Source: an uncultured Prevotellaceae bacterium (GTDB lineage: Bacteria; Bacteroidota; Bacteroidia; Bacteroidales; Bacteroidaceae). From it: a DNA stretch of 16,443 nucleotides. Position numbers and translations under genes: made by a program. Position 1 is the first letter of the stretch. Each line of letters starts with the position of its first letter. Location: assembly GCA_937902455.1 (NCBI GenBank), contig CALELI010000163.1:1-16443 (forward strand), in the 5' to 3' direction. Below are positions 1 to 6,163 of the stretch, one piece after another. The notes under the pieces are model-generated. The model was not told where the DNA came from, did no database searches, and saw only the letters and a list, made by a program, of their open reading frames with translations.

Positions 1-962
1 CCCTTCTGGCTGTTGCGGAGAATGAACTCATCCTTCCACTGTCCCATCTTCTCTCCACGCCAGCACAGCACGGCCCCATCGTAGAGGCTCAGTTCCTGAT
101 TAGGTATGACCAGGCTCTCGTCTATTCCCATCACCTTTCCGAAACCCTCACATTCCGGACAAGCACCCATAGGCGAATTGAAGGAAAAGAACTGTTCAGT
201 AGGTTCCTCGAAGGTGATTCCGTCGGCTTCGAAGGCAAGCGAGAACTCATGCACGTCATAGTCCACCTCAGTCGTCCCCATAGTCTTGAAGAATTTCAGG
301 ACACACTTACCATGTCCTTCATAGATGGCTGTCTCGCACGAATCCAGCAGATGGGTGACGGTTTCCTTATCATCCCTCGCCACGATTCTCGCAATGACGA
401 GATAAGTCTTTCCGTCAATCATCTCCGTCCTCGTCAGTCCCTGCTGGGCATATATCTCCAGTTGCTGTTCCTCGGTCCTCCCAGCGTGGCATACCAGCGG
501 ACAGAGAACCTTGAACCGCGTTCCTGGCGCATAGGTCTTCATGCAGTCTACCAGGTCTTCAGGAGAGTTCTTCTTCACTTCCTTGCCACTCACCGGCGAG
601 AACGTATGACCTGCCCTTGCGAAGAGCATCCTCATGTAGTCGTATATCTCAGTCGTCGTACCTACCGTGCTTCGCGGATTCCGGCTCGACACCTTCTGTT
701 CTATGGCGATGGCAGGAGGTATTCCCTCTATGAAGTCACATTCCGGCTTGTTGAGCTTGCCCATGAACTGACGGGCATAGGTAGAGAGCGACTCCACGTA
801 GCGTCTCTGTCCTTCGGCATAAAGGGTATCGAATGCCAGCGACGACTTGCCACTGCCACTCACGCCAGTTATCACCACGAACTGTCCCCGCGGAATCTCG
901 ACATCAATATTCTTCAGATTATTGACCCTGACACCCTTAAGCCTTATATTCTCACTATTCAC
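1..962 (-). CDS. uvrA: UvrA excinuclease ATPase subunit, N-terminal part (cut by left edge)
   Basis: UvrA is the DNA-damage-recognising ABC ATPase of nucleotide excision repair; it acts in the cytoplasm as a dimer with UvrB. Only the first 320 codons are present. The N-terminus reads IRLKGVRVNNLKNIDVEIPR, followed by a Walker A motif GVSGSGKSS at residues 33-41, the UvrA block FDTLYAEGQRRYVESLS and the block SSRNPRSTVGTTTEIYDY. The first half of a zinc-binding pair, CPEC (Cys268, Cys271), lies in FNSPMGACPECEGFG. The frame has no ATG near the start. The only initiator between the upstream in-frame TGA and the conserved N-terminus is a GTG at 962, so I chose it. From memory, Bacteroidetes often carry two UvrA paralogs, and this looks like the one beginning IRLKGVRVNNLKNID. 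It lies 37 bp behind prfA on the same strand and is probably co-transcribed with it. Identity is secure; the exact start is less so. Confidence 0.93.
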   Translation of the reverse strand, partial: MNSENIRLKGVRVNNLKNIDVEIPRGQFVVITGVSGSGKSSLAFDTLYAEGQRRYVESLSTYARQFMGKLNKPECDFIEGIPPAIAIEQKVSSRNPRSTVGTTTEIYDYMRMLFARAGHTFSPVSGKEVKKNSPEDLVDCMKTYAPGTRFKVLCPLVCHAGRTEEQQLEIYAQQGLTRTEMIDGKTYLVIARIVARDDKETVTHLLDSCETAIYEGHGKCVLKFFKTMGTTEVDYDVHEFSLAFEADGITFEEPTEQFFSFNSPMGACPECEGFGKVMGIDESLVIPNQELSLYDGAVLCWRGEKMGQWKDEFILRNSQK

Positions 963-999
963 TTTTCACTATTCACTATTCACTCTGAGCTCTGCTCAG
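958..999 (-). repeat. Intergenic mini-repeat, copy 1 (between prfA and uvrA)
   Basis: Directly after the prfA stop, the minus strand carries a 15-nt perfect inverted repeat, CTGAGC-AGA-GCTCAG (985-999), then AGTGAATAGTGAATAGTGAA and a further GTGAATAGTGA that contains the uvrA GTG start. A near-identical block lies at 6111-6159 on the plus strand. No T-tract follows the hairpin, so it does not look like an intrinsic terminator. It may be a small RNA hairpin between co-transcribed genes, or a copy of a genome-wide intergenic repeat. Confidence 0.7.
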
Positions 1000-2106
1000 T
1001 TACAGTTCTGCCTCCTTCAGTCTCTCAGCATTCTCCGCCACGATAAGGTGGTCTATGCAGTCCTGGATGTCTCCGTCCATGAAGGCACTGAGATTATAGA
1101 TTGTGTAGTTGATTCTGTGGTCAGTGATTCGTCCCTGAGGATAGTTATAGGTACGTATCTTCGCACTTCTGTCACCCGTCGACACCATGGTCTTCCTTCT
1201 CGATGCAATATCGTCGATATATTTCTGATGCTCACGGTCATATATGAATGTACGCAGACGAGCCAGTGCACGTTCCTTGTTCTTTGGCTGGTCACGAGTC
1301 TCGGTACATTCCACGAGGATTTCCTCCTCCACTCCAGTGTTCGGATTCCTCCACATATACCTGGCCCTGACACCCGACTCCACCTTGTTGACGTTCTGTC
1401 CTCCGGCACCACTCGAACGGAACGTATCCCATTTGATTGCACCCTCGTTGATTTCCACGTCGAACGCCTCTGCCTCAGGCAGTACTGCCACCGTTGCCGC
1501 ACTGGTGTGGACCCTGCCCTGAGTCTCAGTCACAGGCACCCTCTGCACACGGTGGACCCCCGACTCATATTTCATCGTGCCATACACACCCTCGCCAGTC
1601 ACGCTGCACACGATTTCCTTGAATCCTCCGGCAGCACCCTCCGAGAAACTGGATATGGTGATTTTCCAGCCCTTCTGCTCACAGTATTTCGAGTACATCC
1701 TGAAGAGGTCGCCCGCAAACAGTGCAGCCTCGTCACCACCCGTACCGCCACGGATTTCGAGCACCACATTCTTGCCGTCTTCCGGATCGGCAGGAACGAG
1801 CAGGAGCTTTATCTCCTCCTCCAGTTCAGGTATGCGTCTTTCAGCCTCAGCCAGTTCCTCACGCGCCATTTCCTTCATCTCAGGGTCAGGGTCACTCTGA
1901 ATCATCGACTTTGCCTCTTCGGCATTCTGGAAACACTGAATATATTCTTTCCTGGCAGCCATGAGGTTACTCAGTTCCTTGTACTCCTTTGTCAGTTTCA
2001 CGTAACGCTTCTGGTCACCAATCACGTTCGGGTCTGTAATCAGCGTCGACACCTCTTCGAATCGACTCACAAGCCCCTCAAGTTTCTCAAGCAAGTTATT
2101 TTCCAT
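1000..2106 (-). CDS. prfA: Peptide chain release factor 1 (RF1)
   Basis: RF1 recognises UAA and UAG stop codons in the ribosomal A site and triggers peptidyl-tRNA hydrolysis. The product is 368 aa, the usual family length. The N-terminal helical/coiled domain (about 1-105) is followed by the PCRF region (VVLEIRGGTGGDEAALF, about 114-130). The stop-codon-reading tripeptide of RF1-type factors appears as PVT (191-193, within RVPVTETQGRVHTSAATVAV); RF2 would have SPF there. The catalytic GGQ is at 235-237 in FRSSGAGGQNVNKVESGVRA. The open frame extends further upstream, but only through low-complexity F/Y/S-rich translation of the AT-rich leader. The ATG at 2106 matches the family N-terminus and has AGGA five bases upstream, so it is preferred. 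A TATCTTTG promoter motif lies 25 bp upstream of the start, and uvrA follows 37 bp downstream. Identity is very secure. Confidence 0.97.
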   Translation of the reverse strand: MENNLLEKLEGLVSRFEEVSTLITDPNVIGDQKRYVKLTKEYKELSNLMAARKEYIQCFQNAEEAKSMIQSDPDPEMKEMAREELAEAERRIPELEEEIKLLLVPADPEDGKNVVLEIRGGTGGDEAALFAGDLFRMYSKYCEQKGWKITISSFSEGAAGGFKEIVCSVTGEGVYGTMKYESGVHRVQRVPVTETQGRVHTSAATVAVLPEAEAFDVEINEGAIKWDTFRSSGAGGQNVNKVESGVRARYMWRNPNTGVEEEILVECTETRDQPKNKERALARLRTFIYDREHQKYIDDIASRRKTMVSTGDRSAKIRTYNYPQGRITDHRINYTIYNLSAFMDGDIQDCIDHLIVAENAERLKEAEL

Positions 2107-2130
2107 TCGTCCTGATTTGAATTTTGGTGA

Positions 2131-2138
2131 CAAAGATA
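2131..2138 (-). promoter_or_regulatory. Candidate prfA promoter, -7 motif
   Basis: The minus strand reads TATCTTTG, an exact fit to the Bacteroidetes -7 consensus TAnnTTTG. Transcription would begin near 2125, giving a leader of about 19 nt before the ATG at 2106. No clear -33 TTTG is visible in the A/T-rich run upstream. The same octamer in a similar AT-rich setting lies ahead of the divergent peptidase gene. Confidence 0.6.
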
Positions 2139-2202
2139 CGAATAAAAATGAATAATGAAAAATGAAAAATGAAAAAACAAAATAAATCAGCATTTATTTT
2201 TA

Positions 2203-2321
2203 TTTCAGTACCTGCAATATCGGCTGCACCTCGGCATAACTTAAGTAAACTTAGTTCTGCACTCGGTTTGCACGATATTTCCGAGCGTGAGTACCTTGCG
2301 CGTAGCGATAGTACGATTAAG
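2203..2321 (+). repeat. Left arm of large imperfect inverted repeat
   Basis: This arm matches the reverse complement of 2805-2886 in three collinear blocks: 2203-2229 against 2860-2886 (25 of 27 identical), 2270-2302 against 2831-2863 (31 of 33), and 2304-2321 against 2805-2822 (17 of 18). Between blocks one and two the left arm has 40 extra bases (2230-2269, containing AACTTAAGTAAACTTAG), bounded by GCAC on both sides (2226-2229 and 2270-2273). The right arm has a single GCAC. This means either a small insertion that duplicated 4 bp here, or a deletion between short direct repeats in the other arm. Confidence 0.85.
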
Positions 2322-2383
2322 GGGGCACTGATAAACCCCAGTGTCTTGCTCCCTATATTATGGCCATCATGTCCAGACACAGC

Positions 2384-2399
2384 GCAGGTGGAGACCTGC
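2384..2399. repeat. Short perfect hairpin GCAGGT-GGAG-ACCTGC
   Basis: A 6-bp perfect stem with a 4-nt loop. It lies just inside a second complementary pair, GTGTCT (2341-2346) with AGACAC (2375-2380). No T-tract follows, so it is not a typical terminator. It could be a protein-binding site or part of an RNA fold. Confidence 0.5.
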
Positions 2400-2409
2400 A
2401 CAAATGCTC

Positions 2410-2497
2410 GACAAGGTCTACGTGAGCAGCCAATAAGGTCAGAACTATCTCTCAACAAGGTCCGGACAATCTGAGAATAAGGTCAACGCATTAATAA
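2410..2497 (+). repeat. Four-unit 22-bp direct-repeat array with AAGGTC core
   Basis: The hexamer AAGGTC occurs at 2413, 2435, 2457 and 2479, exactly 22 bp apart each time. It is preceded by AAY in three of the four units (AAT, AAC, AAT). The rest of each unit is variable. The spacing equals about two turns of B-DNA, which would put each core on the same face of the helix. The last unit runs directly into the 23-bp array that starts at 2488. Confidence 0.85.
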
Positions 2498-2612
2498 GGG
2501 AATGATAAATGCATTAATAATGCAACTGTAAATGCATTAATAATGCAATTGCTTATCCATTAATAATGCATTGGCCTTATTCTCCGTTTGCCTGAACCTT
2601 ATTGTCTGCTCA
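2423..2612. repeat. Nested inverted repeats bracketing the 23-bp array
   Basis: TGAGCAGCCAATAAGGTCAG (2423-2442) is matched in inverse orientation at 2592-2612 with one mismatch and one extra base. GAGAATAAGGTCAACGCA (2473-2490) is matched in inverse at 2567-2584 (16 of 18). Right of the centre the core therefore reads CCTTATT (2575 and 2598, 23 bp apart), mirror-imaging the AATAAGG units on the left. The whole 2410-2612 segment is an imperfect palindrome around the AT-rich centre. Confidence 0.8.
2488..2579 (+). repeat. Four-unit 23-bp tandem array, core GCATTAATAATGC
   Basis: Units begin at 2488, 2511, 2534 and 2557, exactly 23 bp apart. Units 2 and 3 carry the perfect 13-nt palindrome GCATTAATAATGC. 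Unit 1 has GCATTAATAAGGG and unit 4 has CCATTAATAATGC. The sequence TTATCCAT (2554-2561) is reminiscent of a DnaA box but is incomplete. The arrangement resembles iterons or a tandem operator array. It is not CRISPR-like, because the repeats are contiguous with no spacers of normal length. Confidence 0.87.
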
Positions 2613-2685
2613 TGTGGATGTTGCTGACAGCTTGGACGGGCCTTGCTGACGGTTAGGATTGGGGATATTCTCTGTTTGAGTGGCT

Positions 2686-2700
2686 CATGATGACATCATG
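2686..2700. repeat. Perfect 15-nt palindrome CATGATG-A-CATCATG
   Basis: Seven-base arms are perfectly complementary around a single central A. It lies between the periodic array and the right arm of the large inverted repeat. This could be a dimeric regulator site. No neighbouring gene suggests which protein would bind it. Confidence 0.55.
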
Positions 2701-2804
2701 GTGACTTTCTGACCACAGGTTCCGAATCCCTTCCCTTCAAGGAGAGGTTAGTAATTTGCCTTTACAAATAAAAGTTCTCGTCCATTTATTTTGTATTTCG
2801 CTCG

Positions 2805-2886
2805 CTTATTCGTACTATCGCTCGTTTCCTCGCGCAAGACACTCACGCTCGGAAATATCGTGCAGCCGATATTGAAAGTACTGAAA
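2805..2886 (-). repeat. Right arm of large imperfect inverted repeat
   Basis: Read on the minus strand, this arm matches 2203-2321 in three blocks (see the left arm). It lacks the 40-bp extra segment but has eight bases (2823-2830) where the left arm has one. Similarity resumes outside the arm in the AT-rich promoter block (about 2893-2952 against about 2130-2187), so the duplicated unit may extend to the -7 motif on both sides. Confidence 0.85.
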
Positions 2887-2943
2887 AACTCAAATAAATT
2901 TGGTTTTTTCTTTTTTCATTATTCATTATTCATTTTTATTTAC

Positions 2944-2951
2944 TATCTTTG
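2944..2951 (+). promoter_or_regulatory. Candidate promoter (-7 motif) of the peptidase/fucose operon
   Basis: TATCTTTG fits the Bacteroidetes -7 consensus TAnnTTTG exactly. The G of the motif is only nine bases before the ATG at 2960, so a start site 4-7 bases downstream would leave a leader of about 2-5 nt. If this promoter is used, the message is nearly leaderless. The upstream sequence is an AT-rich TTCATTATTCATTATTC run, which could act as an UP-like element. Confidence 0.55.
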
Positions 2952-2959
2952 TATTTCAA

Positions 2960-4291
2960 ATGAAGAAGATACTTACTTTTATACTTATCGCCGTGGCCAC
3001 TTGTGCCTATGCACAGGATTTCGACCGGTATTTCGAGGACAACACTCTCCGAATAGACTATATCTTTGGCGGTGACAGTGCCAGACAGTATATCCACATG
3101 CAGCAGCTCTACAAGCAGCCTCAATGGGCAGGACGCAGGGCGCGGCTCTCCGAGATGTTCCTGCAGGGGAATGCCCAGATAAAGGTGTTCGACCATGCAT
3201 CAGGCAAGCTTATCTACGTCCACACCTTCTCTACCCTCTTCCAGGAATGGCTCAACGAACTGGAGGCGACGAAACTCAGCAAATCCTTCGAGGCAAGCTA
3301 CAACATCCCGTTCCCGAAGTCGAAAGTAGACGTTCAGATTACTCTCACCGACAAATACAACAAAGTGATGAGCAGCCTTACCCATCTCGTTGACCCGAAG
3401 GATATCCTCATCCGCAAGATTGGCGAGAACGGCATACCTTATAAATACATAGTAAAGAACGGCAGCATCACCGACTGCGTGGACATTGCCATCGTGGCAG
3501 AAGGTTACACAAGGGAGGAACAGGAAAAATTCTATCAGGATGCCCAGCGTGCCGCTGACGCCCTGCTGAGTCATGAGCCATTCAAGAGCCTGAGCAAGAA
3601 GTTCAACATAGTGGCAGTGGGTGCTGAATCGAGAGAAAGCGGTCCGTCGGTTCCCCGCAACGGAATCTGGCACGAGACGGCATGCTCGTCACACTACGAC
3701 ACATTCTATTCCGACCGTTATCTCACAACCGAGAAGGTCCACAACCTCTTCGACCTCCTCAGCGGAGTTCCGTTCGAACACGTCATAGTGCTTATCAACT
3801 CGTCGCTCTACGGAGGCGGAGGAATATACAACCAGTGGATGTGCACTACATCCAACCACCCGACATTCAAGCAGGTGCTCGTACACGAATTCGGACATTC
3901 CTATGCAGGACTGGCTGACGAATACGACTATGGCGACAGTCATGTTCTCTGGTACCCACCAGAGGTTGAGCCGTGGGAGCCAAACATCACCACCCTCAAG
4001 GACTTCGGCTCGAAATGGAAAGACCTCATCCCTGACGGCACACCGGTTCCAACCACACGAAACACCCCTGCAGGCCGTACGACTCGCCCTACCAACACAG
4101 AATATTTCCGCAATCTCGGCAGGAACGACCTCACACAGAAAGTCGGAGTATTCGAAGGAGCAGGCTACCAGCCAACAGGAGCCTACCGCCCTGCAGAGCT
4201 CTGCAGGATGAAGGTCAACGAAGTGGATGACTTCTGCCCTGTCTGCACAAGGGCAATCAAGCGAATCACAGAATTCTATACAGCAAAATAA
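2960..4291 (+). CDS. Secreted M64-family (IgA-peptidase-type) metallopeptidase
   Basis: This 443-aa protein starts with a clear signal peptide (MKKILTFILIAVATCAYA, then QDF), so it is exported. The N-terminal half (about 25-150) is a beta-rich region as in the M64 N-terminal domain. The C-terminal half is the peptidase, with the zinc-site signature HEFGHSYAGLADEY: His309 and His313 as ligands, Glu310 as catalytic base, then Asp320. A cysteine-containing segment near the end (CRMKVNEVDDFCPVCTRAI) is also typical. M64 is named for a Clostridium IgA peptidase; most Bacteroidetes members have no proven substrate. The start at 2960 gives the signal peptide at the N-terminus; the upstream extension of the frame is AT-rich filler. 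The gene lies only 6 bp before the aldo/keto reductase, so it is almost certainly first in that operon. Family is secure; substrate is unknown. Confidence 0.92.
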   Translation: MKKILTFILIAVATCAYAQDFDRYFEDNTLRIDYIFGGDSARQYIHMQQLYKQPQWAGRRARLSEMFLQGNAQIKVFDHASGKLIYVHTFSTLFQEWLNELEATKLSKSFEASYNIPFPKSKVDVQITLTDKYNKVMSSLTHLVDPKDILIRKIGENGIPYKYIVKNGSITDCVDIAIVAEGYTREEQEKFYQDAQRAADALLSHEPFKSLSKKFNIVAVGAESRESGPSVPRNGIWHETACSSHYDTFYSDRYLTTEKVHNLFDLLSGVPFEHVIVLINSSLYGGGGIYNQWMCTTSNHPTFKQVLVHEFGHSYAGLADEYDYGDSHVLWYPPEVEPWEPNITTLKDFGSKWKDLIPDGTPVPTTRNTPAGRTTRPTNTEYFRNLGRNDLTQKVGVFEGAGYQPTGAYRPAELCRMKVNEVDDFCPVCTRAIKRITEFYTAK

Positions 4292-4297
4292 GAGAAT

Positions 4298-5245
4298 ATG
4301 AAACAGCATCAGATTGGAAAGACAGGCATGACGGTGTCGGCGCTCAGTTTCGGAGCATCGTCGCTCGGAAGCGTGTTCCACGAGACGAAGGAGGCAACAG
4401 CCATCCAGGCTGTATTCACAGCCATCGAGAGCGGTATGAACTTCATCGACGTATCGCCTTACTACGGCCACTACAAGGCAGAGACAGTTCTCGGCAAGGC
4501 TCTCAAGGAGCTGCCACGCGACAAGTATTTCCTTTCCACAAAAGTCGGCCGCTACGGCAAGGACGGAGTCAACACATGGGATTACAGCGGACGACGTGCA
4601 CAGGAAAGTGTGTATGAGAGCATGGAACGCCTCAACGTGGACCACATCGATCTCATAAACGTACACGACATAGAATTTCAGTCGAACCTCCCAGGAGGAC
4701 TCCAGAAGGTGGTAGACGAGACTCTCCCAGCCCTCGTGGAACTTCGCGAGAAGGGAGTGGTAAGCCATGTCGGCATCACCGACCTCCAGCTCGAGAACCT
4801 CAAGTGGGTAATCGACCATTGTCCGGCAGGTACGGTGGAGTCGGTTCTCAACTTCTGCCATTTCTGCCTCAACGACGACAAGCTCACCGACTTTCTCGAT
4901 TACTTCGAGGAAAAAGGTATCGGAGTCATCAATGCATCGCCACTCTCCATGGGACTTCTCACCATGCGCGGAGCACCCGACTGGCATCCAGCACCGGCTC
5001 CACTCATGGACGCCTGCAGGAAGGCTGCACAGCACTGCGAGGCCAAGGGCTACCCTATCGAGAAACTGGCTATGCAATATTCAGTGAGCAACGACAGGAT
5101 TGCAACCACGCTCTTCTCGAGCGCCAATCCCGACAATGTGCGTCGCAACGTGGAATGGGTAGAGGAAGAAATCGACTGGAATCTCGTACAGGAAGTACAG
5201 GAAATCATCGGTGAACAGAAGCGAGTTTCATGGAAGAACACATAA
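4298..5245 (+). CDS. Aldo/keto reductase, L-fucose/L-galactose dehydrogenase-like
   Basis: A 315-aa cytoplasmic NAD(P)-dependent oxidoreductase of the AKR superfamily. The barrel signature is intact: Asp51 and Tyr55/Tyr56 in FIDVSPYYG, Lys82 in LSTKVGRYG and His123 in LINVHDIEF form the usual catalytic tetrad. The overall pattern (SALSFGASSLGSVF, DVSPYYG, ETVLGKAL, a long SWKNT tail) resembles the D-threo-aldose 1-dehydrogenase / L-galactose dehydrogenase group, which oxidises L-fucose or L-galactose at C1 to the lactone. Its neighbours support this: the next gene is a lactonase-like amidohydrolase and the operon ends in a fucose-type symporter. It starts 6 bp after the peptidase stop and overlaps the next gene by 16 bp. 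Family is certain; the L-fucose assignment is inference from family pattern and context. Confidence 0.9.
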   Translation: MKQHQIGKTGMTVSALSFGASSLGSVFHETKEATAIQAVFTAIESGMNFIDVSPYYGHYKAETVLGKALKELPRDKYFLSTKVGRYGKDGVNTWDYSGRRAQESVYESMERLNVDHIDLINVHDIEFQSNLPGGLQKVVDETLPALVELREKGVVSHVGITDLQLENLKWVIDHCPAGTVESVLNFCHFCLNDDKLTDFLDYFEEKGIGVINASPLSMGLLTMRGAPDWHPAPAPLMDACRKAAQHCEAKGYPIEKLAMQYSVSNDRIATTLFSSANPDNVRRNVEWVEEEIDWNLVQEVQEIIGEQKRVSWKNT

Positions 5246-6114
5246 TCATCGATGCCCACTCCCATCTGTGGAGGGAGGCAACATGCCCAGACGCACGTCC
5301 GCTGGAGAATAACCCCAGCCGGAGCATGTTCTTCGGCGAGGAACGCCAGATGCTCCCACCGTTCATGATCGACGGCAGGAACACGGCAGAGGTATTCCTC
5401 TCCAATATGAACTATGCCCAGGTGGCGGCAGCTGTAGTAGTGCAGGAAATCATCGACGGAAACCAGGACGACTATCTCTCGGAAGTGCAGGAGCGCTATC
5501 CAGACCGTTTCCTATGCTGTGCACTGCTCACCAGTCCTGATGCCGTCATTCCCCGACGGTTCAAGGGCGTAGCCATGCCTGGTCACCGCATCAACGAGAG
5601 TCTTCATTCCTTCCTACCGCTCTTCAAGGAGATGGAAGCCAACGGACAGATACTCTCCATGTGTCTGGGAGACGACAAACACCAGATAGGCGAGATGCGC
5701 GAAGTCATTCAGGAATGTCCCGAACTCAGGATTGCAATAGGCCATTTCGGAATGGTCACTACACCGAGCTGGGAGTCGCAGATACTCCTTGCCCGCTACA
5801 AGAACGTGATGATAGAGAGTGGTGGCATCACATGGCTCTTCAACGACAACGGCTATCCATATCCCGAAGCCATCAAGGCTATCCGCAAAGCAGCTGACAT
5901 GGTTGGAATGGACAAACTCATGTGGGGTTCCGACTATCCAAGAACCATCACGGCCATCACCTACAGGATGTCGTACGACTTCGTACTGAAAGCATCATGC
6001 CTCACCGATCTGGAAAAGGCTCAGTTCCTCGGAACGAACGCAATACGTTTCTACGGATTCGACCAGACAAGATTTCCGCAACTGCCGTACATCAAGAACA
6101 TGAGCGAAAACTGA
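5230..6114 (+). CDS. Amidohydrolase-2 family hydrolase, likely L-fucono-lactonase
   Basis: A 294-aa metal-dependent hydrolase of the amidohydrolase-2 (PF04909) type with a TIM-barrel fold. The N-terminal HxH (His10, His12 in IIDAHSHLW), His172 in AIGHFGM and Asp235 in MWGSDYPR are the expected metal and catalytic residues. Members beside sugar dehydrogenases hydrolyse sugar lactones, here probably L-fucono-1,5-lactone to L-fuconate. The ATG at 5230 lies inside the last codons of the aldo/keto reductase (16-bp overlap), which implies translational coupling. It puts the HxH motif at the expected distance from the N-terminus, and no later start fits. The stop codon is embedded in a short intergenic repeat. 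Family is secure; the lactone substrate is inferred from context. Confidence 0.88.
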   Translation: MEEHIIIDAHSHLWREATCPDARPLENNPSRSMFFGEERQMLPPFMIDGRNTAEVFLSNMNYAQVAAAVVVQEIIDGNQDDYLSEVQERYPDRFLCCALLTSPDAVIPRRFKGVAMPGHRINESLHSFLPLFKEMEANGQILSMCLGDDKHQIGEMREVIQECPELRIAIGHFGMVTTPSWESQILLARYKNVMIESGGITWLFNDNGYPYPEAIKAIRKAADMVGMDKLMWGSDYPRTITAITYRMSYDFVLKASCLTDLEKAQFLGTNAIRFYGFDQTRFPQLPYIKNMSEN

Positions 6115-6159
6115 GCAGAACTCAGAGTAAAAAGATAATAGTGAATAGTGAAAAGTAAA
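6111..6159 (+). repeat. Intergenic mini-repeat, copy 2 (lactonase / dehydrogenase gap)
   Basis: The block CTGAGCAGAACTCAGAGT (6111-6128) differs by one base from the block after prfA. It is followed within 10 bp by ATAGTGAATAGTGAAAAGT, which is also present in that copy. The TGA stop of the upstream gene (6112-6114) is part of the repeat. The inverted repeat is slightly decayed here (five of six pairs). It sits inside an operon, again without a T-tract. Confidence 0.7.
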
Positions 6160-6163
6160 TTAT

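Larger units (their letters stand above)
2107..2959. other. Long structured non-coding region between divergent genes
   Basis: I see no credible gene in these 853 bp; the short open frames lack family resemblance and run through repeats. The region is nonetheless highly organised. Both ends carry an AT-rich promoter block (AATGAATAATGAA-type runs plus TATCTTTG). Inside these lie two long arms in inverted orientation (2203-2321 and 2805-2886), and in the middle a periodic array (2410-2604) with direct and inverted copies. Palindromes occur at 2384-2399 and 2686-2700. All other gaps in the window are under 180 bp. Possible roles include a non-autonomous (MITE-like) insertion, an iteron-type protein-binding array, a replication or segregation site, or an unannotated RNA. 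The sequence alone does not decide between them. Confidence 0.75.

Noticed and set aside
985..999. Intrinsic terminator after prfA
   Set aside because: The 6-bp perfect hairpin has a 3-nt loop but no following T-tract, and uvrA starts only 37 bp downstream of prfA.
847..2115. Plus-strand 422-codon open frame opposite prfA, and a second plus-strand frame opposite uvrA (249-1046)
   Set aside because: Both lie antisense to genes with unmistakable family motifs (RF1 GGQ, UvrA Walker A), and their translations resemble no protein family I recognise. They are shadows.
2169..2474. 101-codon plus-strand frame with a signal-peptide-like start (MKKQNKSAFIFISVPAISAAP)
   Set aside because: It reads through the AT-rich leader, the left inverted arm and the 22-bp array. 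The apparent signal peptide is a by-product of the A-rich run, and the rest has no family resemblance.
2488..2579. Confident call of a chromosomal replication origin
   Set aside because: The AT-rich phased array is suggestive, but no intact DnaA box cluster and no dnaA, dnaN, gidA or parAB neighbour is visible. It is kept only as one hypothesis.
2410..2604. CRISPR array
   Set aside because: The units are contiguous, with 22-23 bp periods and short conserved cores, no 25-40 bp repeats with unique spacers, and no cas genes nearby.
3689..5077. Minus-strand 462-codon open frame opposite the peptidase and aldo/keto reductase
   Set aside because: It spans parts of two real genes and their junction, is rich in C/H/V with no motif, and reflects codon bias of the sense strand.
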